Below, one piece after another: positions 44,665-52,446 of a stretch of DNA of 64,000 bases. The notes under the pieces were generated by a model. That model was not told where the DNA came from and did no database searches. It saw nothing but the letters and a program-made list of their open reading frames with translations. This DNA is from an uncultured Parabacteroides sp. (GTDB lineage Bacteria > Bacteroidota > Bacteroidia > Bacteroidales > Tannerellaceae): the NCBI RefSeq assembly GCF_947855115.1, contig NZ_CANTZW010000020.1, positions 1 through 64,000 on the forward strand, written 5' to 3'. The position numbers and the translations under genes were made by a program. How positions within the stretch are numbered: the first letter of the stretch is position 1; each line of letters starts with the position of its first letter.

Positions 44665-45330
44665 TTATTGTACTTGTCGACCATCAAAGAAACGTACGGT
44701 ACGGCTGGTTTGCTTGGCTTGCGCCTCATTGTGGGTTACCATTACGATGGTACGACCGTCTTCCTTATTCAACTGATGAAGCAAGTCCATGACTTCAATA
44801 CCCATCTTAGAATCCAAATTACCGGTCGGCTCATCGGCGAGAATGATGTCGGGATTACCTACGATCGCACGGGCGATGGCTACACGTTGGCATTGACCAC
44901 CGGATAACTGCGTCGGGAAATGACGCATACGATGGCTCAAGCCTACCTTCTCAAGTACGGCCTCGGCCAACTTATGACGTTCCGAGGAAGAGACCTTACG
45001 ATAAAGCAGTGGAAGTTCCACATTATCCAATACGTTCAGGGAATTGATCAAGTGGAAGGACTGAAAGACGAACCCCAATTGCTTGTTACGGAAAGCGGCC
45101 AACTCTTTATCGGTCATACCCACCGTATTTACACCATTGATCTCAACCATACCGGAAGTTGGCAAGTCCAATAATCCCATAATATTCAACAAGGTAGATT
45201 TTCCGCATCCGGAAGGTCCCATGATACTAAGGAACTCACCCTTCTGTACCTCTAAATTTACGTTTTCCAACGCAACTGTCTCTATCTCTTTCGTTCGGTA
45301 AATTTTCTGTAAATTTGTTAGTTTGATCAT
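44665..45330 (-). CDS. ABC transporter ATPase (LolD/MacB-type)
   Basis: A 221-residue ATPase with Walker A GPSGCGKST (38-46), a Q-loop (FVFQSFHLINSLN), the LSGGQCQRVAIARA signature, Walker B IILADEPTGNLDS and the H-loop VMVTHNE. It is the only ATPase gene in the exporter region, so it must serve all three permease pairs or other ATPases act in trans. It is the first gene of the unit and is preceded by a perfect sigma-54 promoter. Confidence 0.95.
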   Translation of the reverse strand: MIKLTNLQKIYRTKEIETVALENVNLEVQKGEFLSIMGPSGCGKSTLLNIMGLLDLPTSGMVEINGVNTVGMTDKELAAFRNKQLGFVFQSFHLINSLNVLDNVELPLLYRKVSSSERHKLAEAVLEKVGLSHRMRHFPTQLSGGQCQRVAIARAIVGNPDIILADEPTGNLDSKMGIEVMDLLHQLNKEDGRTIVMVTHNEAQAKQTSRTVRFFDGRQVQ

Positions 45331-45373
45331 GACTGTTATACTTTAATTATTATTGTTTGACTTTACTCCATAA

Positions 45374-45391
45374 ACGCAAATAACGTGCCAA
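45374..45391 (-). promoter_or_regulatory. Sigma-54 -24/-12 promoter of the ATPase-A3-B3 operon
   Basis: On the minus strand TTTGGCACGTTATTTGCG: GG (45388-45389) and GC (45376-45377) with 10 nt between. This is the full TGGCAC-N5-TTGC consensus. Confidence 0.92.
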
Positions 45392-45434
45392 AAACGTATA
45401 TCATTGATTCTATGGTATTTTTATCAAGAAGTAC

Positions 45435-45469
45435 TGTCCATTATCGAACAGTAGGTCCGTTTCCGAACA
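45435..45469 (-). promoter_or_regulatory. Paired activator sites upstream of the ATPase gene
   Basis: TGTCCATTATCGAACA (45435-45450) and GGTCCGTTTCCGAACA (45454-45469) start 19 nt apart, the first 46 nt from the -24 GG. Confidence 0.8.
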
Positions 45470-45520
45470 ATCATTCCTTGATTTCTTATTCCCGGAAACA
45501 TCCGTATCAACTGTTTTCGA

Positions 45521-46804
45521 TCATTCGCAACGCAGGGCCTCGACCGGTACCATCCGTGCGGCCTTCCTTGCCGGAAACAAAATCCCGAAGACTATCATCG
45601 CAGCCATCACCGCATAAGAGAACACGAAACCGAACAATAGGCGCGAAACAATATCGGGCGGTATCATCGAACCCTGTGTCACCTCCATATATAACATGTT
45701 GGCGAAAATGATAGCGGAAGGTATGAAAGCGATGGTCAGTAAGGCTAACCCCTCCTTCACTAGTTGCCAGAAGGTTCCTTTGCGGGTCGCTCCCATCGCC
45801 ATGCGGAGACCGATCTCCGCGCTTCTTTGTTGCGTACGGTACCAGAAGGTTCCCACCACACCGAGCAGGACGTTCAACAGGAAAAAAGCGATACCCGCCA
45901 CATAAAGGCGAACTTGGTCTATCCAACGCTCAAGGAATTGATCCCGATAATGAGACATCGGGAAAATATCTTTCAAATAGATATTACCCATGCGCAATCG
46001 CGGTTCCATCTCCTTCCGGAAATTGGCGGTAAAAGCGGCGGCATCCACACCGGGTTTTACCCGGATAAAGGTATTCAAACCCTCTCCGACCCAATCGCTT
46101 TCTTCGGCCACATTTTTCTCGTCCACCAACTTATAGTAGGCGTAATCATAGCCGCTGAACTCGCAGTAACGTTGTTTCTCGCAGACACCGCCAATACGGT
46201 AGGCTACACTATCGCGGGAACCCTGGTCGGTAATATAGAGCTCTTGGCGCACAGCAGCAGCCGGATCGCCAAAGAAGTCATCAGCAACCGTACCTGTCAC
46301 CACTACTTGATTGTCACGCAGGGCAGTTACCAACTCCGAAGGGGAACCACCTTGCGCAGTCTTCACATCGAACACCTCGAAATAGGTAGGCGAGACAAAA
46401 CGTACAAAGCCATTACGAAGCAACGAGTCTTTCCGGAACGTAGCATATTGGTTAGAGCCCCGGTAATGGAAATGTACGCCAGTAGTAAAACATACCGACT
46501 CCACGGAGGGATACCGGCGAATGCGATCCACCAAGGCCAAATAATCCCCGCCTCCTCGCTCGCTATGCACAGATGTCGTGTCATAATCGGGGCTCTCTTC
46601 CGGGATCACACCAAAACTTACGTGATAGGTATGCTCGATATTGAAACCCAATGATTGCGAGTAGAGCTTATACATCACGAACAAGGCATCTGCCGCATAC
46701 CAGAGAAAAATAGAAACCACGAGCATTTCCAACCAGATAAACAAGTTTCCCTTGCGCTCGTTCCAAAGTTGCTTTAAAATCATCTTATACATAGCGTCAA
46801 CCAT
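45521..46804 (-). CDS. FtsX/MacB-type ABC permease, type B (B2)
   Basis: A 427-residue permease of type B: start MVDAMYKMILKQLWNERKGN (ATG at 46804; a second ATG at 46792), a TM helix (LEMLVVSIFLWYAADALFV), a periplasmic domain and FtsX region with QQRSAEIGLRMAMGATR and a PARKAARMVPVEALRCE end. The ATG overlaps the A2 stop by 8 nt, so A2 and B2 are probably coupled in translation. The 427 residues are a little longer than those of B1 and B3. Confidence 0.93.
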   Translation of the reverse strand: MVDAMYKMILKQLWNERKGNLFIWLEMLVVSIFLWYAADALFVMYKLYSQSLGFNIEHTYHVSFGVIPEESPDYDTTSVHSERGGGDYLALVDRIRRYPSVESVCFTTGVHFHYRGSNQYATFRKDSLLRNGFVRFVSPTYFEVFDVKTAQGGSPSELVTALRDNQVVVTGTVADDFFGDPAAAVRQELYITDQGSRDSVAYRIGGVCEKQRYCEFSGYDYAYYKLVDEKNVAEESDWVGEGLNTFIRVKPGVDAAAFTANFRKEMEPRLRMGNIYLKDIFPMSHYRDQFLERWIDQVRLYVAGIAFFLLNVLLGVVGTFWYRTQQRSAEIGLRMAMGATRKGTFWQLVKEGLALLTIAFIPSAIIFANMLYMEVTQGSMIPPDIVSRLLFGFVFSYAVMAAMIVFGILFPARKAARMVPVEALRCE

Positions 46805-48059
46805 TTATAGAGTCCGTAATATTCAATCTCGACATTCGCCAAGCCGGAAAGCCGGCAGAAAACAGGTTCAGCACAAGGCAAAACAGGAAGGCCGCGATAA
46901 AGACCACGCCATTAAACATTCCGATGGAAAAACCCGCCTTTCCCAGCGAGGTAACCAGCAACCAATCTCTTAACAACAGCATGGCACCATACGACATAAC
47001 CAATCCCAACAATCCACCGAACAGGGTCAAGACCATATTCTCGAACAGTACTTGCCACAGGATAGTACCTCGGGTAGCTCCAAAAGCCCGACGTACGCCA
47101 AGCTCACCCATCCGGCGGCGCATTCTCGACAAAGTGATGCCAGACAGGTTCAAAGCCGGAACCAGCAGAAGGATGAAAAGAATAATACCGTAACGAACAT
47201 AAAGATAAAAAAGGTTTGCCCCGAACTCGCTACCACCGCCGATCCACTCTTCTATCTGAGTGGTGGGCTGATGGAGGATATCGGCTTTGACATCTCTCGT
47301 CTTGGCGTTGAACTCCTCGACTTTCCGTAATGCCTCTATCCTCAATTCCTCTCTCGTGACACCCGGCTTCAATAAAACGCAACAAGTATACGAACCGTTG
47401 ATACCTTCTTGATATCCCCCGTCATCCCGTACCGTATAAGGAATCCAGACCTCTGCCCACGCTTTCGAGGCGAACCGAGACACGTCTTTCACAACCCCGC
47501 ATATATTATAAACGATAAAATCAAGCTTCATCTCCCGTCCTACCACCTGATCCGAGCCGAAAAGAGCCAATGCCACGCTCTCGCTGATCACGGCATCACG
47601 GATACCACTCGCGAAAGCCGCCGAGCTAAAGGGACTCCCCTGCAAGAAATCGAACCTGAAAATCTTCCAGAAAGCTGTATCTGTATAAGATATGTAACTT
47701 GTCCGGTTCCGAAGCCCATCCATAGACGAGGCGGTCAACGGCCTATACCGATCCATATTGATGGCGGTAACCACCTCTGCCCCTTTCAGCGGATAACAAC
47801 ACTCTTTCACCAAAGGCAACCCTAACGATGAGTAGGAGATACGCCGGTTATCATCTTTGCCATTGCTCATGACGGTCGCTATATAACAGGTACGATCACG
47901 GTTCACCTCCGGCTTGAAACTCGCCGTATTCACGACATACAGGATGACGATCACCATTATCATGCAAATAGCCAAGGAAGTACCGAGTATAGAAATCACG
48001 CTCAATAGTTTATTCTCCCCGATCATCCTCAACGCTTGTTTAATGTATTGCTTTATCAT
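46797..48059 (-). CDS. FtsX/MacB-type ABC permease, type A (A2)
   Basis: A 420-residue permease of type A: LLSVISILGTSLAICMIMVIVILYV TM helix (shown by its start), FKPEVNRDRTCYI, then RRRMGELGVRRAFGATRGTI and a PAWRMSRLNITDSING end. It heads a two-gene unit with B2. A sigma-54 promoter lies at 48136-48153, so the pair is turned on with the rest of the exporter. Confidence 0.93.
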   Translation of the reverse strand: MIKQYIKQALRMIGENKLLSVISILGTSLAICMIMVIVILYVVNTASFKPEVNRDRTCYIATVMSNGKDDNRRISYSSLGLPLVKECCYPLKGAEVVTAINMDRYRPLTASSMDGLRNRTSYISYTDTAFWKIFRFDFLQGSPFSSAAFASGIRDAVISESVALALFGSDQVVGREMKLDFIVYNICGVVKDVSRFASKAWAEVWIPYTVRDDGGYQEGINGSYTCCVLLKPGVTREELRIEALRKVEEFNAKTRDVKADILHQPTTQIEEWIGGGSEFGANLFYLYVRYGIILFILLLVPALNLSGITLSRMRRRMGELGVRRAFGATRGTILWQVLFENMVLTLFGGLLGLVMSYGAMLLLRDWLLVTSLGKAGFSIGMFNGVVFIAAFLFCLVLNLFSAGFPAWRMSRLNITDSING

Positions 48060-48135
48060 AAGCTTTTGTATTATAAATTATCTACTTGATTAAAAACAGA
48101 GGTGTTTTCCATCATCCTATTTTGCGTCTACACAG

Positions 48136-48153
48136 GGGCAAATAACGTGCCAA
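48136..48153 (-). promoter_or_regulatory. Sigma-54 -24/-12 promoter of the A2-B2 operon
   Basis: On the minus strand TTTGGCACGTTATTTGCC: GG (48150-48151) and GC (48138-48139), 10 nt apart. Nearly identical to that of the ATPase operon. Confidence 0.92.
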
Positions 48154-48195
48154 AAAGGTAATCGACTGATACCTAACATACCTCATAAAAAAAGC

Positions 48196-48230
48196 TGTCC
48201 GATAACGAACACTTGATTCGTTATCGGACA
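48196..48230 (-). promoter_or_regulatory. Paired activator sites upstream of A2
   Basis: TGTCCGATAACGAACA (48196-48211) and GATTCGTTATCGGACA (48215-48230) start 19 nt apart. Here the two sites are exact inverted copies over 14 nt (TGTCCGATAACGAA / TTCGTTATCGGACA), so the pair could also fold as a hairpin in RNA. Confidence 0.8.
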
Positions 48231-48254
48231 GCGATTATGTACGGTTTCAGATTT

Positions 48255-48304
48255 TATGTTATCATTCTGAGGGGATGAGACGCAGCACGCTGCGTCTCTA
48301 CAAC
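48255..48304. repeat. REP-like right half-element with compensatory changes
   Basis: This has the linker end and right hairpin of the REP-like element (TTATCATTCTGAGGGGAT, then stem). The stem arms are GAGACGCAGC/GCTGCGTCTC, against GAGACGGGGC/GCCCCGTCTC in copies 1-3. The left half is missing. It follows B1 at 15 nt. Confidence 0.75.
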
Positions 48305-48319
48305 TGGGTGGATGTGTAT

Positions 48320-49588
48320 TTACTCGTAATGTAACGCCTCTGCCGGAGCCATCTTTACCGCCTTACGTACGGGAAACCAAATTCCCATGCAGATCATTCC
48401 AGCCATCAGAAGATAAGAAGCGCCAATGGTTACCAAAAAGCGTAGGATGGAGAATGGCTCGCGGTAGGAATCCAGTTTATCCAAGAACGCCATATTGAAG
48501 ACAAAAACCAGCAGGATCGGTAGGGTAATCGCAAGGAGGCTCAAACCTTCCAGATACATATACTCACCCAATTTACCCCGGCTGGAACCAATCGCCAAAC
48601 GAAGACCTATCTCGCTACGCCGCCGTTCCGTACGTAACCAGAACGTACCAACGATCCCGAAGAATACATTCACAAGCAGGAAGGCCATCATGGAGAGTTT
48701 CTTGCTGTTCTCGTTCTTGGTAAACCGGAGTTGGTCGTCACGCTGGTCGGCAAGGAGGGTGACACCGTGGACGAAGGTATTATTTACCGTCATCCGGTCT
48801 GCCGTTTTCTCCAAGAAAGCGTACATCTCATCCTCGCTCATCGGGCGTTTCGTACGTACCGATAATTCTGCGTTTCCCACTCCGAAACTTTTTACGACCT
48901 CTTGTAAGGATTCACCTTTCAATATCGTGAAAGCGCAGTTCTCCGGGCGGTCGAAGTCATTGCTACGGAAGGTAGGAAGGACAGCGGCGATCGTGAAAGG
49001 CTCGGAAAGGTCATCATTCTCCGAGATCTGCCGACTTATAGCGGATTGCCCCCCGAAAAAGAAATCCTCTGCTTCTGCCGTTATAACAAGCGGACGGTAA
49101 GCGTTCTCCACCAAGGGAGTGATGGCACGGCCTTCCTTATCTTTCATACGGAATACATCGAAATAAGAAGGAGATACTTTCAGCTTGTGATAGTTCTGTC
49201 CTACCGCTCTCGAGGTATCAGCCTCCAAAGGAAGGAGTGTACCCCACGAACTTCCGTTTGAATAAGGCATGGACCAATACGTAACACATACCTCCTCAAT
49301 CTCCTGTTCTTGACGGATACGTTCCATTAGTTTCAATAAATCCTGTGTCGCGTCCGAATCGTAAAGCGAGTCGGGCACATAGCCCGGAGCATTCGACGAG
49401 AGCGTGGAAAGCTTGAAACGCCATGTATTCGAGATATCATATCCCATCGGGGCATTATAGCAACGCACATCCACCCATAGCTTATCCATCATAAACCAAA
49501 GGGCGCACATCACGATCACCAACTCGCCCAATATCCAGCCGTTACTCTTACGCTGGGCCCATATTATTTTAAATATATGCTTAATCAT
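48320..49588 (-). CDS. FtsX/MacB-type ABC permease, type B (B1)
   Basis: A 422-residue permease of type B: IIWAQRKSNGWILGELVIVMCALWFMMDKL-like first helix (IIWAQRKSNGW visible), a periplasmic domain, an FtsX region with ERRRSEIGLRLAIGSSRGKL and the end PVRKAVKMAPAEALHYE. It is third in the hlyD-A1-B1 unit, 55 nt after A1; this spacer holds a GTTGAC-type repeat. Confidence 0.93.
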   Translation of the reverse strand: MIKHIFKIIWAQRKSNGWILGELVIVMCALWFMMDKLWVDVRCYNAPMGYDISNTWRFKLSTLSSNAPGYVPDSLYDSDATQDLLKLMERIRQEQEIEEVCVTYWSMPYSNGSSWGTLLPLEADTSRAVGQNYHKLKVSPSYFDVFRMKDKEGRAITPLVENAYRPLVITAEAEDFFFGGQSAISRQISENDDLSEPFTIAAVLPTFRSNDFDRPENCAFTILKGESLQEVVKSFGVGNAELSVRTKRPMSEDEMYAFLEKTADRMTVNNTFVHGVTLLADQRDDQLRFTKNENSKKLSMMAFLLVNVFFGIVGTFWLRTERRRSEIGLRLAIGSSRGKLGEYMYLEGLSLLAITLPILLVFVFNMAFLDKLDSYREPFSILRFLVTIGASYLLMAGMICMGIWFPVRKAVKMAPAEALHYE

Positions 49589-49590
49589 AA

Positions 49591-49640
49591 TTTGATAGTT
49601 GATAGTTGACTATTGACAACTCATTGTTCATTATTCATTG
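49591..49640. repeat. GTTGAC/ATTGAC and CATTGTTCATTATTCATTG low-complexity run
   Basis: In the A1-B1 spacer, TGATAGTTGATAGTTGACTA is followed by ATTGACAACTCATTGTTC and ATTATTCATTG. It is similar to the runs at 25836-25873 and 39396-39413. Confidence 0.5.
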
Positions 49641-49643
49641 AAT

Positions 49644-50915
49644 TCACTCGTTCCCCTTTAATGCATCTACGATAGGTTGCCGTGTCGTACGCCATGCCGG
49701 TACTCCGGCGCTTAATATATTCAGCAAGAAGGTAAAGATAAGAGCCGATAAAAACAAGCCTGGTTTAATGAGCATGGGTGCCGTAAGACTCACGTTCTCG
49801 CTCAACAAGAAAGGTTTCCCTACCACCAACAGGACCATCGAGAGGCCGATGCCGATCACGCCGCCGATCAAGGTCAACACGAAATTCTCCGATAAGATCT
49901 GTATTAAAAGATTTTGTCCAGTAGCCCCGAAAGCCTTACGTAAACCAATCTCTTCCCTCCGCTTCTGCACAGACGATTGGATCACACCCGTTAAGTTCAG
50001 CGCCGGAACCAAAAGCAAGAAGAAGAGAAAAGCACCCGATCCGGCCAAGAAGGTCGGCCAGTCTACCTTTTGAAAAGCGCCGCTTCCCATGGCCGTATCC
50101 AATTGGGAAAGCAGCCCGGAAGGGAAATTTACGTTACAATCGGTCTTGCTGTCATTATAGCGACGGACCTGTTGGTCTAGCTCCGAGCGTATGGCATCGA
50201 AATCGGAAGAGGAACGGGCTAATAAAGCCACGCTGAAATAACCCACCATATTCTCCCCATACTCCCCATTTACACGGGTCAAGGCCTCATTGCTGCTATA
50301 GGGTATCCATACTTGAGCGTAAGAACTCATTAATGAAGATGGCACGTCACGAACCACCCCGCAAACGGTGAAAGTGATAAAATCCATCACGACCTGCCGC
50401 CCGACGGCCTGCTCCATTCCAAACAAATCAGTAGCCACTTGTTCCGACACTACCATCTTCGGAATGCCCGATTGGAAATCCGCCTCACTAAAAGGAGCCC
50501 CTTCCACGAAAGGATGATCGAATATCTTCCAATGGCCCGCATCCGTATAACAAATCTCATACTCTTTGAAGAGTCGTCTATTAGGTAATGACAAGGAATG
50601 GCTTTCACAATAATAGCCGGATACCGCCTCCGGTTTCCGCAAAGAATAGAAACATTCCTTCACGACCTCGCTGGACATACCTCCACGGTTATACTCTGGG
50701 CCATTGGGACTCTTTGGGCCGACTTCCGTACCCCAGACATACATAAACCTAGACCGATTGGATTCAGGGGCATATCCGGCGGATTTAATCTGGAACACCA
50801 ACACCATCACCAAGACCATGGCGATCGCAAGGGCTGTTCCCGAAATAGAGATTACGCTTACGAGCGTATTTTCACGCAGCATTTGAACCGCTTGTTTGAT
50901 GTATTGTTTATACAT
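49644..50915 (-). CDS. FtsX/MacB-type ABC permease, type A (A1)
   Basis: A 423-residue permease of type A: TLVSVISISGTALAIAMVLVM in TM1, YAPESNRSRFMYVWG, then QKRREEIGLRKAFGATGQNL and a PAWRTTRQPIVDALKGNE end. It follows the membrane-fusion gene after 5 nt. The periplasmic domain differs in sequence from A2 and A3 more than the membrane part, as expected if the pairs recognise different substrates (inference). Confidence 0.93.
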   Translation of the reverse strand: MYKQYIKQAVQMLRENTLVSVISISGTALAIAMVLVMVLVFQIKSAGYAPESNRSRFMYVWGTEVGPKSPNGPEYNRGGMSSEVVKECFYSLRKPEAVSGYYCESHSLSLPNRRLFKEYEICYTDAGHWKIFDHPFVEGAPFSEADFQSGIPKMVVSEQVATDLFGMEQAVGRQVVMDFITFTVCGVVRDVPSSLMSSYAQVWIPYSSNEALTRVNGEYGENMVGYFSVALLARSSSDFDAIRSELDQQVRRYNDSKTDCNVNFPSGLLSQLDTAMGSGAFQKVDWPTFLAGSGAFLFFLLLVPALNLTGVIQSSVQKRREEIGLRKAFGATGQNLLIQILSENFVLTLIGGVIGIGLSMVLLVVGKPFLLSENVSLTAPMLIKPGLFLSALIFTFLLNILSAGVPAWRTTRQPIVDALKGNE

Positions 50916-50920
50916 GGCTT

Positions 50921-52168
50921 TTACTCTTTTAATTTCAGTTTATTCTTTTCCTTGAAGCTTGTCATGTCGGAAACAACCACCTCTTCGCCAGGTTCCAAAC
51001 CATTGACTACCTCTACATACTCAAAATTGCTGTCTCCCAGCTGTACCTTCCGCTTGATCAATTGGTCTCCATTGACCACAAACAACTCATACTCTCCTTT
51101 CCCGACGTAGAACGAGGCGTTAGAAATACGCAACACATCATCCTTGATGGCATTCATCACATAGACATCGGTCTTCAAACCGGAGCGCAAGCGGTGATGA
51201 TTATCCTCTTCCAACTGTACCGTGAAGGAGATTACGCCATTCTTCGATAGAGGAGTAACATCGCTAACTACCCCATCCAGTTTATCATTGCCGATCTTTA
51301 CGACAGCCTTGCTACCGGCGGCGATCCGGTCGCCATACGTATCGGCGATCTCTCCCTCTATCTTAAAATGGGATAAATCGGAGACGATAGCGACACGACT
51401 ACCTTGAGAGACTTGGGCACCGACCTCATTGTTCACATAGGTCAGGATCGCCTTGCGGGGAGAGCGGATCTGGGCGTCTTCCAAGGTACGCTTCGTCTCG
51501 GCTAGGCTCTTACGGAAGATGTTCAGATCAAGTTCTTTCACTTTATAATCGGCATCCGTCAAGGATTTCTCGTTCTCATATTTTTGCTCATCCTCTTTCA
51601 ATTTCAAGAGGCTGACGTTATAGTCTAGTTCCACTTGACGGACCTTATCGGTCGTTCCGGCACCTAGGCTATCCAAATAACGCTCATTACGTAGCTCTAC
51701 TTCCTTACGACTCAGCTCCATGCGAGAAACTTTCAATTGCATCTCCATCTCAGAGAGTTTATTACGATTCTGGATACGAAGTTGATCCAATTGGAGACGC
51801 TTCATTTGCTCCTCGTCCAATTGTTTCTTATAATCCGTCTCGGCGCTCAGCAAATCCAGTTTCAAGATCGGGGTACCTACATCCACGGAATCGCCTCCCT
51901 TCTTATAAATCTCGACGATACGGGAATTGATCGGTGAGTTGATGATTTCCTCAAAAGCAGGAACCACTTTACCGGACGCACTAACGGAAACCTCGATCAC
52001 TCCTTTATCTACCGTCGAAAAAACCAAGTCTTTCCGTTGCAGGCTGGTTTGCATAAAACCGATCACCCCACCTATCAAGACAACGGCAATACCGATCCCC
52101 GCCCCTAGTTTTATAAACTGTTTACGCTGTTCCTTCTGCCGAACCTCTTTTGATATCTCTCTATCCAT
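50921..52168 (-). CDS. HlyD/MacA-type membrane-fusion (adaptor) protein
   Basis: About 415 residues. The start is the ATG at 52168 (MDREISKEVRQ). A GTG eight codons upstream (52192) coincides with the expected transcription start of the sigma-54 promoter and is thus unlikely. One TM helix (LGAGIGIAVVLIGGVIGFMQ) precedes a lipoyl-like half-motif (VVPAFEEIINSPINSRIVEIYKKGGDSV region), a long coiled coil (residues ~110-235), a second half-motif with IRSPRKAILTYVN and a beta-barrel domain. It links permeases to TolC. First gene of the hlyD-A1-B1 unit. Confidence 0.94.
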   Translation of the reverse strand: MDREISKEVRQKEQRKQFIKLGAGIGIAVVLIGGVIGFMQTSLQRKDLVFSTVDKGVIEVSVSASGKVVPAFEEIINSPINSRIVEIYKKGGDSVDVGTPILKLDLLSAETDYKKQLDEEQMKRLQLDQLRIQNRNKLSEMEMQLKVSRMELSRKEVELRNERYLDSLGAGTTDKVRQVELDYNVSLLKLKEDEQKYENEKSLTDADYKVKELDLNIFRKSLAETKRTLEDAQIRSPRKAILTYVNNEVGAQVSQGSRVAIVSDLSHFKIEGEIADTYGDRIAAGSKAVVKIGNDKLDGVVSDVTPLSKNGVISFTVQLEEDNHHRLRSGLKTDVYVMNAIKDDVLRISNASFYVGKGEYELFVVNGDQLIKRKVQLGDSNFEYVEVVNGLEPGEEVVVSDMTSFKEKNKLKLKE

Positions 52169-52200
52169 ATTTAGTTTGTTTTTATTTTCCACCCTCTAAA

Positions 52201-52218
52201 GAGCAAACCTCGTGCCAA
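52201..52218 (-). promoter_or_regulatory. Sigma-54 -24/-12 promoter of the hlyD-A1-B1 operon
   Basis: On the minus strand TTTTGGCACGAGGTTTGCTC: GG (52215-52216) and GC (52203-52204), 10 nt apart. Predicted +1 near 52191. Confidence 0.92.
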
Positions 52219-52261
52219 AAACGTAAGTAATTGATTTTCTGATAAAATAAAACAAAAGAGA

Positions 52262-52296
52262 TGTCCGATATCGAACACTGTGTCCGCTTTTGTACG
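52262..52296 (-). promoter_or_regulatory. Paired activator sites upstream of hlyD
   Basis: TGTCCGATATCGAACA (52262-52277) and TGTCCGCTTTTGTACG (52281-52296) start 19 nt apart, the first 46 nt from the -24 GG. The first is a near-perfect dyad. Confidence 0.8.
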
Positions 52297-52446
52297 AAAA
52301 TAAGGACATCAGCAATAGGAATCTACAGATATTTGATATAATTAACACATAAATAGTTGATTATCTTTACAAAAAGGATTATTTTTAAAAAATTCTCAAT
52401 CAAAAAATACCAGTCTTATATTATTTACCTTAAATCCTAAAGAGAA

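Noticed and set aside
45764..46654. 296-codon open frame on the plus strand
   Set aside because: It lies wholly antisense to permease B2, which has clear FtsX motifs; the plus frame shows no domain and a Cys/His/Arg-rich composition typical of shadow frames.
48495..49100. 201-codon open frame on the plus strand
   Set aside because: Antisense shadow of permease B1, very Arg/Ser-rich with no recognisable domain.
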